Assembly: GCF_009932395.1 (NCBI RefSeq)
Contig: NZ_LSRS01000011.1
Span: forward strand, 18,346 to 50,893
Origin: Sporotomaculum syntrophicum
GTDB lineage: Bacteria > Bacillota > Desulfotomaculia > Desulfotomaculales > Desulfallaceae
DNA length: 32,548 nt
Reading direction: 5' to 3'
Position 1 is the first letter of the stretch. Each line of letters begins with the position of its first letter. Positions 1 to 8,273 of the stretch are shown in pieces. The position numbers and the translations under genes are program-made. The notes under the pieces are model-generated. The model worked only from the letters and a program-made list of their open reading frames with translations, made no database searches and was not told the origin of the DNA.

Positions 1-340
1 GTCAGATGTTGCCTTCTGCACGGTCCACTGCATCGGCCTTCCCATTGGGGTGATTTCGGGGCTCAATCGATTCAGCTTTCGCTTCCAGCCTGCTAGTTTG
101 CTGTCTACGCTTAGAGACGCGGATCACCCCGCGCCTCCCAAGACTCGCTATAGGTAGTTGGCTAAACTTTTCCTAGTGGGGTTCGCACCCACTATATGAC
201 ACGCCATTTCTCGGACGCACGAACCGTCCCCTTGTGTTTGTATTGACCCATTTTGGTTTTCCTGTTAAATTATTTAAGTCCGGGGGTAATTATTTTGTTT
301 ATTCTGTTCCGGGTAGATCTCCGCTAAAGGGAGTAAAGGA
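1..340. other. Noncoding stretch with possible structured RNA or mobile-element end
   Basis: No convincing coding frame is visible before position 341. Roughly 80-210 is GC-rich and full of short self-complementary pieces, for example AGTGGG/CCCACT around 176-194 and GCGG/CCCCGC around 119-142, unlike the AT-rich DNA that follows. It could be the end of a mobile element or a structured RNA, but I do not recognise the family. From about 240 to 320 the DNA is AT-rich and could hold the promoter of the acyltransferase gene. Confidence 0.3.
215..239 (+). repeat. GAACCGTCCCC hairpin repeat, copy 1
   Basis: Contains GAACCGTCCCCTTGTGT, flanked by weakly complementary ends (CGCAC / GTGTT). The same core recurs near 8661, 14262, 16623 and 16799, always in this orientation. 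This copy has the least convincing hairpin arms of the five. It resembles the REP-like short hairpins scattered in clostridial genomes (family recalled, not searched). Confidence 0.45.
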
Positions 341-1344
341 GTGAGCCAAGCATCGAGCAGGCCAGAAAAGCACAAATAGATCTGCTGAAGGCGTTCGCCA
401 TAGTAGCTGTGGTACTGAGTCATTCGTATCCATTGCATGGTTATGCCTTGCCGGTGGTCATTTTTATAATCTTGATTGGTTACAGTACCACTCAGTCTTA
501 TTTAAGAAACGGGTACAATTCTTGGTTTGCGTGTTATCATTGGCCGCTATTAAAAAGACGCCTGGATAGAATTATGTGGGCTTATTTATTTACCGTGGCT
601 CTGGAAATGCTGACCAGTTACCTATTAACCAGCTTTTTGCAAATCGGCAATTTTCAAGCCAGCTACTGGGTAAAAGAATTTTTTAATGGTGGTTCAGGCC
701 CGGGAAGTTACTTTGTTCCGCTTGTGCTGCAGATTATTTTCTTCCTGCCCGTACTCTATATCCTGGCCCAAAAAAACGCTAATCTTATGTTAATCGGTGC
801 CTTCGCCCTGAATATACTGTTTGAACTTGGCTGCTACTATTGGGCTATGCCCCAGAGTACTTACCGTTTTATCTTTTTGCGCTACTTGTTTGCCATAGCT
901 CTAGGCATCTGGTTGGCCAAAGCCAAGCATATAAACTGGTACCTGGTTACTGCGGGGGCCTTGCTGAGTTTGCTTTATATCACGGGTGTTAGCTTTTATG
1001 ACTTACGGCCACCGGTTCAACCCGACTGGTCACCGCAAAATGCGCCTGCTTTTTTCTGGCCGTTCATGGTTGTCCTGCTGGGACTTAAACTACTGCCCGA
1101 GCAAGCCAATGGCCCGGTAAAATTAATCGCAGCCCTGGGCAAGGCTTCTTACCACATTTTTCTATCCCAAATGGTCTACTTTTATTACATGGATTACCTG
1201 TTTGCCAAACTGCCCCTCGGCCTTTATATATTGATTAATTTAACAATTTGCCTAAGCGCTGGATATCTATTTTACCTGCTGGAGCAAAAACTGCGGGCGG
1301 TGTTAAATACAAAAAAAGAAGCGGGCTATGCAGTTTCACAATAA
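341..1344 (+). CDS. Acyltransferase family 3 membrane protein, N-terminus frameshifted
   Basis: Integral membrane acyltransferase of the Acyltransferase_3 (OafA/NodX-like) family. These proteins O-acylate cell-surface sugars or polymers; the substrate here is unknown. About ten hydrophobic segments are visible, and the N-terminal family signature IDLLKAFAIVAVVLSHS is encoded at about 376-426. The continuous frame only has a GTG at 409, which would cut this signature in half. Upstream, AAAGGGAG (326-333) lies 7 nt before a GTG at 341, but that frame meets a stop at 377. A single missing A in the run at 366-369 would join GTG341 to the main frame, giving a start like VSQASSRPEKAQIDLLK. So this is either a sequencing error or a recent 1-nt deletion. 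It stands alone with no operon partner, and the 3' end looks intact. Confidence 0.7.
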
Positions 1345-1383
1345 GCAGAAAACCCGTTGGTATGATTAATTTAACTCTAGAAG

Positions 1384-1399
1384 TGTGAGCTAGGTCATA
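1384..1399 (+). promoter_or_regulatory. Possible Crp/Fnr-like half-palindrome
   Basis: TGTGA-N6-TCATA matches the Crp/Fnr-type consensus TGTGA-N6-TCACA except for one base in the right half. It lies about 105 bp upstream of the RIC-like gene. Crp/Fnr-family regulators often control RIC-type nitrosative stress genes, but a site this short can occur by chance. Confidence 0.2.
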
Positions 1400-1502
1400 G
1401 TAACCGGCTGGGAATTATGGTAAATTAGGAACAACAAGCATCACGCCAAGGGTCAAGGCTATGGAATTTATGATGGCTAAAAACAAGAAAGGAGGGGAGA
1501 AT

Positions 1503-1805
1503 ATGTCAAAACAATTATTCAATCAAGCTAAGGAAAGGCATTTTGAAAAATTAGAACAGTATGTACCGATTGTAGCACGAGTTCATGGAGATAATCACCC
1601 TGAATTTCATGAAGTTCATAAAGTATTCAATACAATCATCAAGAAAGCAAAAGAAGCAGGAGCAGAAATGCCTGAATTGAATGAAGAGTTTATCGAATTG
1701 CGTAAAATCACAGATAACTACAAAGTTCCAGGGGATGTATGCGAAGCTTATGAAGGAGTATACAACATGTTAGCTGAAGTGGATAAAGCGTATCAAGATA
1801 AATAG
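1503..1805 (+). CDS. Short RIC-like (hemerythrin-type) iron-sulfur repair protein
   Basis: A 100-aa, all-helical-looking protein. The segment VARVHGDNHPEFHEVH (H28, H32, H36, H39) matches the metal-binding helix of the hemerythrin domain of RIC/YtfE/ScdA di-iron proteins, which repair Fe-S clusters after nitrosative or oxidative damage. Full RIC proteins are about 220-240 aa with an N-terminal ScdA domain; this is a stand-alone, roughly half-length version of the kind known in Firmicutes. A Cys sits in TDNYKVPGDVCEAYE (about residue 78). The start is ATG 1503 because GGAGGGGAG lies just upstream; the ATG at 1461 has no such site. It is followed by a strong hairpin and then by the metal ATPase and HMA genes, with the same AT-rich codon use. 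A di-iron role is inferred from homology only. Confidence 0.7.
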   Translation: MSKQLFNQAKERHFEKLEQYVPIVARVHGDNHPEFHEVHKVFNTIIKKAKEAGAEMPELNEEFIELRKITDNYKVPGDVCEAYEGVYNMLAEVDKAYQDK

Positions 1806-1814
1806 AATTATTAT

Positions 1815-1852
1815 ATTCCAGAAAGCAAGTTTAACAAATTGCTTTCTGGAAT
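1815..1852 (+). terminator. Terminator-like hairpin after the RIC-like gene
   Basis: A 14-bp perfect stem, ATTCCAGAAAGCAA / TTGCTTTCTGGAAT, with a 10-nt loop, followed by TATTTTTA. It lies 10 nt after the stop codon. The ATPase gene begins only 69 nt further on with its own ribosome site, so the hairpin may be a partial terminator or mRNA stabiliser that lowers ATPase expression relative to the RIC-like protein. Confidence 0.75.
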
Positions 1853-1920
1853 TATTTTTAATACCCATGCTAATAACAACGTAATGAAAACAATAAAATA
1901 GATAGGAGGTGGAGAATTAA

Positions 1921-3774
1921 TTGCAGAAATTTATATTAGGCAAGAAAAATAACATAGCATTTATTAGTGGCGCTTTAATTATAATTGCCTTTACTAGCCA
2001 TTACGCTTTTCATAATATCAATATCGCTATTTGGTCGCTGGTTATCGCATCAATTTTAGGAGTTACACCCATTGCCATTCAAGCGTATCAAGCATTAAAA
2101 GTAAAAGTAGTCAGTATCGATGTTTTAGTTACCATCGCAGTAACCGGAGCATTTTTAATTCAGAACTTTGAGGAATCAGCTATTGTTACCTTCTTATTCT
2201 TATTTGGAGCTTATCTAGAGCAGCGTACCTTGAATAAAACACGTTCGGCGATTAAAGAGCTAATTGAAATGGCACCGGAAAGTGCTTTGAAGCAAACGGA
2301 AAATGGTGAATTTGAAGAAGTAGAAGTAGACGAAGTTGACGTGGGCGATATTTTACTTGTTAAAACCGGTGCAAAAGTTCCTGTTGACGGTACAGTTTTA
2401 ACAGGCGAAGGCCATATTAATGAAGCAAGTATTACCGGTGAATCTGTGCCGGTAGGCAAAAAGAAAGGTTCCCAAGTATATGCCGGAACGATTTTGGAAA
2501 ATGGGACCATCCAAATTGTTGCTGATCGTGTAGGTGAAGATACCACTTTTGGTAAAATTATTGAGCTTGTTGAGGAAGCACAAGATTCAAAATCAGAAAC
2601 CGAACGTTTCATTGATCGTTTCTCTAAATACTACACCCCGGCCGTTTTAGTTATCGCTTTTATAGTATGGTTATTGTCCCGGGATTTTGAGCTTGCCATT
2701 ACCATATTAGTTTTAGGATGCCCGGGAGCATTAGTTATCGGTGTACCTATTTCCAATGTGGCAGGCATTGGCAATGGAGCACGCCATGGTGTGCTTTTAA
2801 AAGGCAGTGAAGTTATTCACGATTTTAGCAAGGTTGATACCATAGTATTCGACAAAACAGGTACTTTAACCATAGGAAATCCTAAAGTAGCTGATAAAGA
2901 AATTTATGCCGAAAACGTTGATGAAGTATTTGCTTACCTGGCCAGTGTTGAAAATGAATCGGATCATCCATTAGCTAGAGCAATTGTAGAATATATTGGA
3001 GATACAAAGTTATATACAGTTGAAAAAACAGACGTTGTAAAAGGTGGCGGAATTGTAGCTCATATAGACGGGCATAGGGTCGCAGTTGGTAATGTTGCCC
3101 TGTTGGAACAAGAAAATATTCCTTTAAATGAAAAAGCCCGGGCAGATATTGCTCGATTTGAAGCAAACGGGAACTCACTTGTTCTAACGGCAGTTGATGG
3201 TGAATTAAAAGTACTAATGGGTATTCGTGACCAAATTCGTCCGGGTGTAAAAGAAGATCTGCAAAAACTAAAAAAATTAGGTGTAAAAAATCTCATACTT
3301 CTTTCAGGAGATAACCAGGGAACAGTTGATTTAGTAGCAAATGAACTGGGATTGACTGAAGCTCATGGACACATGTTACCGGAAGATAAATCGGCATATA
3401 TTGAAGAGTTACAGGCCAAAGGTCAAATTGTCGCCTTCGTTGGCGATGGAGTAAACGATAGTCCTTCACTGGCTCTGGCCCAAATTGGCATTGCCATGGG
3501 AGGCGGTACAGACGTGGCAATAGAAACCTCGGACATTGTCTTAATGAATTCGGATTTTAGCCGCCTGCCACACGCGTTGGGTTTAACCAAAGCAACAGCT
3601 CTTAACATGCGCCAAAATATTGTTATTGCAGTGGGAGTTGTCATAATCCTGCTGGCCAGCTTAATCTTCAGTGAATGGATGAACATGTCCATAGGTATGT
3701 TAGCACACGAATTAAGCATATTAGTCGTAATTTTAAACGGTATGAGACTCCTTGGTTACAAGTTAAAGTATTGA
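1921..3774 (+). CDS. P1B-type heavy-metal-transporting ATPase with CPG motif
   Basis: Membrane pump that exports, or less often imports, a transition metal using ATP. Of 617 residues, visible landmarks are: TGES 172-175 (actuator), CPG 267-269 in the metal-binding membrane helix, DKTGT 311-315 (phosphorylation Asp), the HP dipeptide 349-350 typical of P1B pumps, GDGVNDSP 508-515, and a last helix with HELSILVVILN (596-606). CPG replaces the usual CPC/CPH/SPC, and the HE-x-S helix is not the CadA or CopA signature, so the metal cannot be named; Fe, Co, Zn and Cu all remain possible. There is no N-terminal HMA domain: the protein starts directly with membrane helices, and a separate HMA protein is encoded 72 nt downstream. 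Start TTG 1921 is supported by AGGAGGTGGAG at 1904-1914. It appears to form a cassette with the RIC-like and HMA genes. Confidence 0.88.
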   Translation: MQKFILGKKNNIAFISGALIIIAFTSHYAFHNINIAIWSLVIASILGVTPIAIQAYQALKVKVVSIDVLVTIAVTGAFLIQNFEESAIVTFLFLFGAYLEQRTLNKTRSAIKELIEMAPESALKQTENGEFEEVEVDEVDVGDILLVKTGAKVPVDGTVLTGEGHINEASITGESVPVGKKKGSQVYAGTILENGTIQIVADRVGEDTTFGKIIELVEEAQDSKSETERFIDRFSKYYTPAVLVIAFIVWLLSRDFELAITILVLGCPGALVIGVPISNVAGIGNGARHGVLLKGSEVIHDFSKVDTIVFDKTGTLTIGNPKVADKEIYAENVDEVFAYLASVENESDHPLARAIVEYIGDTKLYTVEKTDVVKGGGIVAHIDGHRVAVGNVALLEQENIPLNEKARADIARFEANGNSLVLTAVDGELKVLMGIRDQIRPGVKEDLQKLKKLGVKNLILLSGDNQGTVDLVANELGLTEAHGHMLPEDKSAYIEELQAKGQIVAFVGDGVNDSPSLALAQIGIAMGGGTDVAIETSDIVLMNSDFSRLPHALGLTKATALNMRQNIVIAVGVVIILLASLIFSEWMNMSIGMLAHELSILVVILNGMRLLGYKLKY

Positions 3775-3846
3775 TATAAATCAATCCATAGTAGATAATA
3801 GTAGTGTACACCTGTAAATAATATGAAAAATATAGGAGAGATGAGC

Positions 3847-4080
3847 ATGAAAAAAGCAACTATTCAATTGGAGACATTAACTTGTCCAACATGTATGCTG
3901 AAAATAGAAGGCGCTGTAAAAGCTTTAGACGGTATTGATAAAGAAAGTTTAAATGTATCATTTAACTCTAGTAAAGTAAAAGTAAACTTTGATGATGAAA
4001 AAGTATCCATAAAAGATATCGAAAATGCTATTGATAAAGTAGGATATGAAGTTAAAAAAACTCAAGTAAAAGAATTATAA
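3847..4080 (+). CDS. Small HMA-domain metal-binding protein (CopZ-like fold)
   Basis: A 77-aa protein with a beta-alpha-beta-beta-alpha-beta ferredoxin-like pattern. It carries TCPTCMLKIEGAV, a variant of the heavy-metal-associated motif (GMTCxxC), with both cysteines present but LTCPTC in place of GMTC. It probably binds and delivers a metal to the neighbouring ATPase, supplying in trans the HMA domain that the pump lacks. The start is taken as ATG 3847 because AGGAGA (3833-3838) lies 8 nt upstream; the in-frame ATGs at 3823 and 3841 are less well placed. It is closed off by a strong terminator 8 nt after the stop, marking the end of the cassette. Confidence 0.85.
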   Translation: MKKATIQLETLTCPTCMLKIEGAVKALDGIDKESLNVSFNSSKVKVNFDDEKVSIKDIENAIDKVGYEVKKTQVKEL

Positions 4081-4088
4081 AAATAATG

Positions 4089-4116
4089 AACAACCCGCCA
4101 TAATGGCGGGTTGTTT
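4089..4116 (+). terminator. Rho-independent terminator of the metal cassette
   Basis: A 12-bp perfect stem, AACAACCCGCCA / TGGCGGGTTGTT, with a 3-nt loop, running into TTTGTTC. It lies immediately after the HMA gene. Confidence 0.85.
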
Positions 4117-4236
4117 GTTCGGCATAAATCTCCAAAAATAGCCATTCCTAGTTTTTACAGACACAGTTTCGTGAACAAAACTTAGATTTACATAAAGTTT
4201 TATAAACTTGCCCTAATTCCCGATTTATTCCACGTA

Positions 4237-4351
4237 CCTATTGACATGGGGGCCACTGCACCCTCTAGACTACCTTTTATTAGGCGGAAATAAATTGTTA
4301 CCGATTTCCGCCTTCGAGATTGTAGCAGAGGGTGCCCCCCATATCAATAGG
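4237..4351. repeat. 115-bp palindromic element, MITE-like
   Basis: Outer arms CCTATTGA-ATGGGGG...GCACCCTCT (from 4237) and AGAGGGTGCCCCCCAT-TCAATAGG (to 4351) are complementary over about 25 bp. One mismatch and a 5-bp insertion (CCACT) are in the left arm. An inner hairpin AGGCGGAAAT / ATTTCCGCCT sits at the centre. There is no coding capacity. The form fits a MITE or a long hairpin RNA. No target duplication was recognised at the ends. Confidence 0.55.
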
Positions 4352-4564
4352 CTCTCGCGGCATAAAAACTGTGTGGCTCTTAATAAAAGCTTATAGCTCA
4401 CGACATCTTTGGTGCATAGTTCTTTGACTACGGCTGTATAAAACCAGCCTTCTGCTGTCCAATTATAGGCTATAAACAACACATTTAGACAAGTTCTCCG
4501 AAGGATGAGATTAAACTTTTGTCTAATAATAACCCCGAGTTTAAATGTCAAGAGGGTGAAAATT

Positions 4565-6868
4565 TTGTTTAACGCGGTGGAGGAAGTTAATGGGATAAGA
4601 GGTGCTAACAGCAGCTTGATCGAAAAATATGGTGCCTATTTGACTGAAAATATGATTAAAGATATTCAAAAGCTTGAAGTTGAAAATACAAGGCTTAAAG
4701 AAGAAATCGGAAATAGGGAAATACCTAAAGCTGCTTTAAAAGTCTTACTAAAATATGCAACCTCATCAGTAGCCATCATGGATAGCAATTATAATTATAT
4801 TTGGGTTAATATGCCGTTTGCACAAAAAGACTCTCGTAGTGTAGCTGACTATCCCGGTCATAACCACTTTGAATTCTATCCTTCCGATGTAAAAGAAGTT
4901 TTCGAACAGGTAGTTAGAACAAAAGAAGTTTACAAAGCTTATAATTGGCCTTTTACTGATGCTAATCATCCAGAACTAGGAGTTACTTATTTTGACTGGA
5001 CACTAGTACCAGTGCTTAATTTATCAGATGAGGTCGAGCTATTAGTTTATTTTCGAAATGATGTGACTGAACACGTCAGAGTTCAAGAAAAACTGGTTGA
5101 AAGCCAAGAACGTTACCATACCATATTTAATAACAGCCTTGACGCTATTTTATTAGCCATTCCTGGTAGTACTATACTATCAGCTAACCCTGCAGCTTGT
5201 CATATGTTTGGCAGAACCGAAGAGGAGTTGTGTACTGTTGAGTGGAATGAACTCTTTGACATTGATGACCCAAGAGTTTTACAAGCCTTTAAGAAAAGAG
5301 GAGAGCTAAGAAGTTTCACCAGTGAAATGACACTGTTACGCAAAGATGGAACGAAATTTGACGGTGAAGTAACATCAAATCTATTTAAGGATAAAAATGG
5401 CCAAATTTTATCCAGCATGATTGTACGGGATATGAGTGAACGCAAAAAGACAGAAGAAGCCCTTCGATTGTCCGAAGATAAATTCTATAAAGCTTTTCAT
5501 CATAATCAAACCATGATGGCTTTTATTAGGTTAAAAGATGATGTGTTTATAGATGTGAACAATAGCTATGCAAAAGTATTGGGTTATTCCCGGGAAGAGA
5601 TGATAGGTAAAAATGTTTTTGAACTGAGCATCTGGGCGGATCTGGAAGAAAAGCAAAACTTGCGGAAACAGCTTGCAGAAAATGGTTGTGTCAGGAATAC
5701 TGAATTGAAATTTAGAAGTAAGTCAGGAGATATAATTTATGTGGTTGCAACTTCAAATTTATTAGATATAGCGGGTGAAGAATGCATACTTGCTTCATTA
5801 ATAGATATTACTGAACTCAAGAAAACAGTAGATGATTTGCGTAAATCAAAAGAACTGTTCAATAAAACCTGTAATGCTAACCCACTTATAATGGCTATAT
5901 TTTCAGCAGAAGATTTTAAAATTATGGAAGTCAATTATGTCTTCGTACAAAAATTTGGTTATACCCGGGAAGAGTCGATTGGATTAACAGCAGTTGATAT
6001 TAATATCTGGTTAGATATTAATGATCGAAAGAGATACTTAGAAGAGCTTGATAAAAATGGCTTTATTGAAAACTATGAAACAAGGTTTCGTAACAAATCA
6101 GGTGATATATTAAATGTTTTGCTAACAGGATTTTACACCACGTGGAATGATGAGCAATGTATTTTTACTATTGTTAATGATATTACAGAGTTAAGGCATT
6201 ACCAGCATGAAATGGCTCGTTTAGATGGTTTGAACCTGGTGGGAGAGATGGCGGCCGGCATTGGGCATGAAATCAGGAATCCGATGACCACTGTCCGGGG
6301 TTTCCTACAGTTGCTCGGGGAAAAGGAGAGGTATGCCACAGACAAGGAATATATGAATTTAATGATTGAGGAACTGGACAGGGCTAATTCAATTATTACA
6401 GAGTTTCTTACACTGGCCAAAGACAAGACGGTCGAATTGAAAAGGCAAAGTTTAAACCAAACGGTTAGGACAATCTTGCCCTTGCTCCAGGCTGACGCCA
6501 TGAAACAGAATAAAAGTATCGAAGTGCATCTTGGTGAAATACCCAATGTGGTTATTGACCGGAACGAGATTAAACAGCTTATCATTAACCTGGTCCGCAA
6601 CGGTCTGGAAGCGATGCCGCCGGGAGGCATATTGTCCATCAAAACATTCAAGGATAACGATGGAGTAGTTTTGGCTGTACAAGACCAGGGTAAAGGTATT
6701 AAGCCAGAGGTACTGGAGAAAATTGGTACACCTTTCTTTACCACTAAAGATACCGGTACAGGGCTGGGGCTTGCTGTGTGCTATAGTATAGCTCAGAGAC
6801 ATAATGCCAGGATAGACTTTAAGACTAGTACCGATGGGACAACGTTTTATGTAAGATTTAATCTGTAA
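4565..6868 (+). CDS. Multi-PAS sensor histidine kinase (NtrB/KinE-like)
   Basis: A cytoplasmic sensor kinase of 767 aa from TTG 4565, with no membrane segment. Four PAS domains are recognisable in tandem at roughly 60-175, 185-300, 305-420 and 425-545. Each of the first three ends in a PAC-like DxTE/DMSE/DITE signature, and the fourth ends in NDITELR. The kinase core has an H-box, MAAGIGHEIRNPMTTVRGFL (phospho-His about 568), an N-box QLIINLVRNGLEAM (about 671-684), G1 DQGKGI and G2 GTGLGLAV (about 731-738). Kinases of this build in Desulfotomaculum-type bacteria often feed the Spo0A sporulation phosphorelay, but no response regulator is adjacent, so the target is unknown. TTG 4565 has GAGGG (4552-4556) 8 nt upstream; a GTG at 4556 and an ATG at 4505 are alternatives. 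The second half of the gene is visibly less AT-rich than the PAS half, consistent with domain shuffling. Confidence 0.9.
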   Translation: MFNAVEEVNGIRGANSSLIEKYGAYLTENMIKDIQKLEVENTRLKEEIGNREIPKAALKVLLKYATSSVAIMDSNYNYIWVNMPFAQKDSRSVADYPGHNHFEFYPSDVKEVFEQVVRTKEVYKAYNWPFTDANHPELGVTYFDWTLVPVLNLSDEVELLVYFRNDVTEHVRVQEKLVESQERYHTIFNNSLDAILLAIPGSTILSANPAACHMFGRTEEELCTVEWNELFDIDDPRVLQAFKKRGELRSFTSEMTLLRKDGTKFDGEVTSNLFKDKNGQILSSMIVRDMSERKKTEEALRLSEDKFYKAFHHNQTMMAFIRLKDDVFIDVNNSYAKVLGYSREEMIGKNVFELSIWADLEEKQNLRKQLAENGCVRNTELKFRSKSGDIIYVVATSNLLDIAGEECILASLIDITELKKTVDDLRKSKELFNKTCNANPLIMAIFSAEDFKIMEVNYVFVQKFGYTREESIGLTAVDINIWLDINDRKRYLEELDKNGFIENYETRFRNKSGDILNVLLTGFYTTWNDEQCIFTIVNDITELRHYQHEMARLDGLNLVGEMAAGIGHEIRNPMTTVRGFLQLLGEKERYATDKEYMNLMIEELDRANSIITEFLTLAKDKTVELKRQSLNQTVRTILPLLQADAMKQNKSIEVHLGEIPNVVIDRNEIKQLIINLVRNGLEAMPPGGILSIKTFKDNDGVVLAVQDQGKGIKPEVLEKIGTPFFTTKDTGTGLGLAVCYSIAQRHNARIDFKTSTDGTTFYVRFNL

Positions 6869-6878
6869 CTATATCCCT

Positions 6879-6891
6879 GGTGGTAGCCACC
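6879..6891 (+). terminator. Weak hairpin after the histidine kinase gene
   Basis: GGTGG-TAG-CCACC followed by TTCTTTT, 11 nt past the kinase stop. The stem is only 5 bp, so termination would be modest. Confidence 0.35.
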
Positions 6892-6958
6892 TTCTTTTGT
6901 ATATTTTGGCAAGAGTCTGACCGAGTTCCGCATGCCATGAAAGATTGGGCAAACGATA

Positions 6959-6999
6959 GCCGGCCATTATGAATAGATGCTTCTTTAACGAAGGCCGGC
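6959..6999. repeat. GCCGGCC/GGCCGGC inverted repeat
   Basis: Two 7-bp perfectly complementary GC-rich arms separated by 27 nt, in the gap between the convergent kinase and membrane-protein genes. It may serve as a bidirectional transcription barrier or be part of a short dispersed repeat; nothing else is recognisable in 6892-7016. Confidence 0.3.
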
Positions 7000-7016
7000 A
7001 GCCCGGTCTGTCTTGC

Positions 7017-7727
7017 TTAGCGGAAGGGACTTTTCCTAACTGCCGAAATATACAGGTAAGGGTATTCCCGACGTAGATATTCCATATAATCAACCCATTC
7101 GATTATTAAACATCTATAGGCCCTTAGAATATCAGAGGTTAAATGCTCAAGGTCGTTTTGGGATAACCCCTGCAGGTTTCTGTCCTGAAGCTCGTCCGCA
7201 ACATGAAAAACTGCCCACAGCATATCCGTAAAAGAATCGTGTTCCAGCAGGTTGGAATTTTGAAGTAAGCCGATCATAAAAGATTTTTTATCAATTAGTA
7301 CCAGTCCCAGGCTTGCTAAATGTTCCGGTGTGATATCCATCTTAAAATTAAACTCATTAATGCTTTTTTTCAAAGTGTTCATATTTTTCCTATTTAATTC
7401 CGGTATATCGATTGCCCGGCATAACTCATCATAATTTTCATTGAGTTTAGAGAGCATGGACAATATCGATGTCCCTAATTCAGAAAAGAAAGCGCTTGTA
7501 ACGACATTAATCTTTTTTAAATTCTGCTGTTTTTGGGCCATGTTTAAAAATTTATTTAGCAATAAAGTAACTACCAGGGCCTGTATTGGTAAAAAAGCCA
7601 AATTCTGCAATATTAAAAAGAAAGTATGTTCAGGGTCATGGAAAAATAAAAATTGGAATAAATAAATGCCTGCAGATGATAATAAAAATATCAAAACTAT
7701 TAAACCATAATTTACTATCTTTGTCAT
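7017..7727 (-). CDS. Two-helix membrane protein of unknown function
   Basis: I do not recognise the family. The protein (236 aa from ATG 7727) has two N-terminal membrane segments (about residues 4-25 and 38-58), then a long charged, mainly helical cytoplasmic part. Its C-terminus is rich in aromatic and charged residues (EWVDYMEYLRREYPYLY). The start is uncertain: GGAGGGG (7740-7746 region) lies about 13 nt from ATG 7727 but about 4 nt from a GTG at 7736. It follows the XRE regulator gene by 55-64 nt in the same direction, so the two are probably co-transcribed, and the membrane protein may be a target or partner of that regulator. Confidence 0.65.
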   Translation of the reverse strand: MTKIVNYGLIVLIFLLSSAGIYLFQFLFFHDPEHTFFLILQNLAFLPIQALVVTLLLNKFLNMAQKQQNLKKINVVTSAFFSELGTSILSMLSKLNENYDELCRAIDIPELNRKNMNTLKKSINEFNFKMDITPEHLASLGLVLIDKKSFMIGLLQNSNLLEHDSFTDMLWAVFHVADELQDRNLQGLSQNDLEHLTSDILRAYRCLIIEWVDYMEYLRREYPYLYISAVRKSPFR

Positions 7728-7790
7728 AACGGACACCACCCCTCCATTCCACATTCAATACTCTACCTCTGCTCCGCTTTTAATCTGCAA

Positions 7791-8126
7791 TTATTCAACA
7801 TTCTCAACATCTTCAAATAGATCATCAAACGAAGCTTTTAGAATGTTTAACATCTTCTTTTTCTGAGCATCGTTCATTTTTTTGACAGCTCTTTGGATGA
7901 CGCGAATTTCCGGTTCGTCATCAATTGCTTTATTCAGGGCAAGTAAATAATTATAATCCAGGTTTAGCCTTTGGGCTAAGGCTTTTAAAGTAGCGTTTCC
8001 CGGGGTGATACCATCTTTTTCAATTCTGGAAATAGTAGCATTACTTATTTGAGTGTCTCTTGCCAATTCACGTTGGCTTGAACCTTTAGCCTGCCTTTTT
8101 TGGGCGATATACCTTCCTAAAGTCAT
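7791..8126 (-). CDS. XRE-family HTH transcriptional regulator
   Basis: A 111-aa protein with an N-terminal Cro/C1-type helix-turn-helix (about 5-60: LGRYIAQKRQAKGSSQRELA, then ISNATISRIEKDGITP). The C-terminal tail (about 65-111) is charged and helical and probably mediates dimerisation. The start ATG 8126 has GGGGGG about 8 nt upstream. It is the first gene of a likely two-gene unit with the membrane protein at 7017-7727. The DNA upstream holds remnants of a Doc-like toxin locus in the same orientation, but there is no clear functional link. Confidence 0.85.
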   Translation of the reverse strand: MTLGRYIAQKRQAKGSSQRELARDTQISNATISRIEKDGITPGNATLKALAQRLNLDYNYLLALNKAIDDEPEIRVIQRAVKKMNDAQKKKMLNILKASFDDLFEDVENVE

Positions 8127-8141
8127 AATAGCACCCCCCCT

Positions 8142-8273
8142 TCAAAAAGTAGCCAATGGTGAATATAGTGCACTTTCCAGGAGCTTTTTGTCTCTAATAC
8201 CATAGGTTCCACCGGTAGTTCGAATAAGCTTATCGTAAATATCCAATACGGTACCCAGCTCTAACCATTTCAC
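8142..8273 (-). pseudogene. Doc/Fic-family toxin N-terminal remnant
   Basis: The frame ending at TGA 8142 encodes LDIYDKLIRTTGGTYGIRD and then KKLLESALYSPLATF. This matches the N-terminal signature of death-on-curing (Doc) Fic-fold toxins (GGxxGIRDxxLLESALxxP). Doc proteins are about 120-130 aa and carry HxFxxGNKR later; here the frame stops after about 40 codons and no Fic motif follows. The catalytic part is lost, so this is a relic. TTG 8246 or GTG 8273 would be the start. Confidence 0.6.

Noticed and set aside
2211-2612. Minus-strand open frame inside the P-type ATPase gene
   Set aside because: It is the antisense of a fully motif-supported gene, with low-complexity Ser/Thr composition and no ribosome site.
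4369-4500. Promoter search upstream of the histidine kinase
   Set aside because: Several TTGACT and TATAAA pieces occur, but none has proper spacing, so no promoter is called.
6199-6744. 181-codon minus-strand frame antisense to the histidine kinase
   Set aside because: It lies entirely under the conserved H-box and ATPase motifs and has no family resemblance.
6869-7093. 74-codon minus-strand frame in the gap between kinase and membrane-protein genes
   Set aside because: It overlaps the end of the membrane-protein gene, runs through a hairpin and has no ribosome site.
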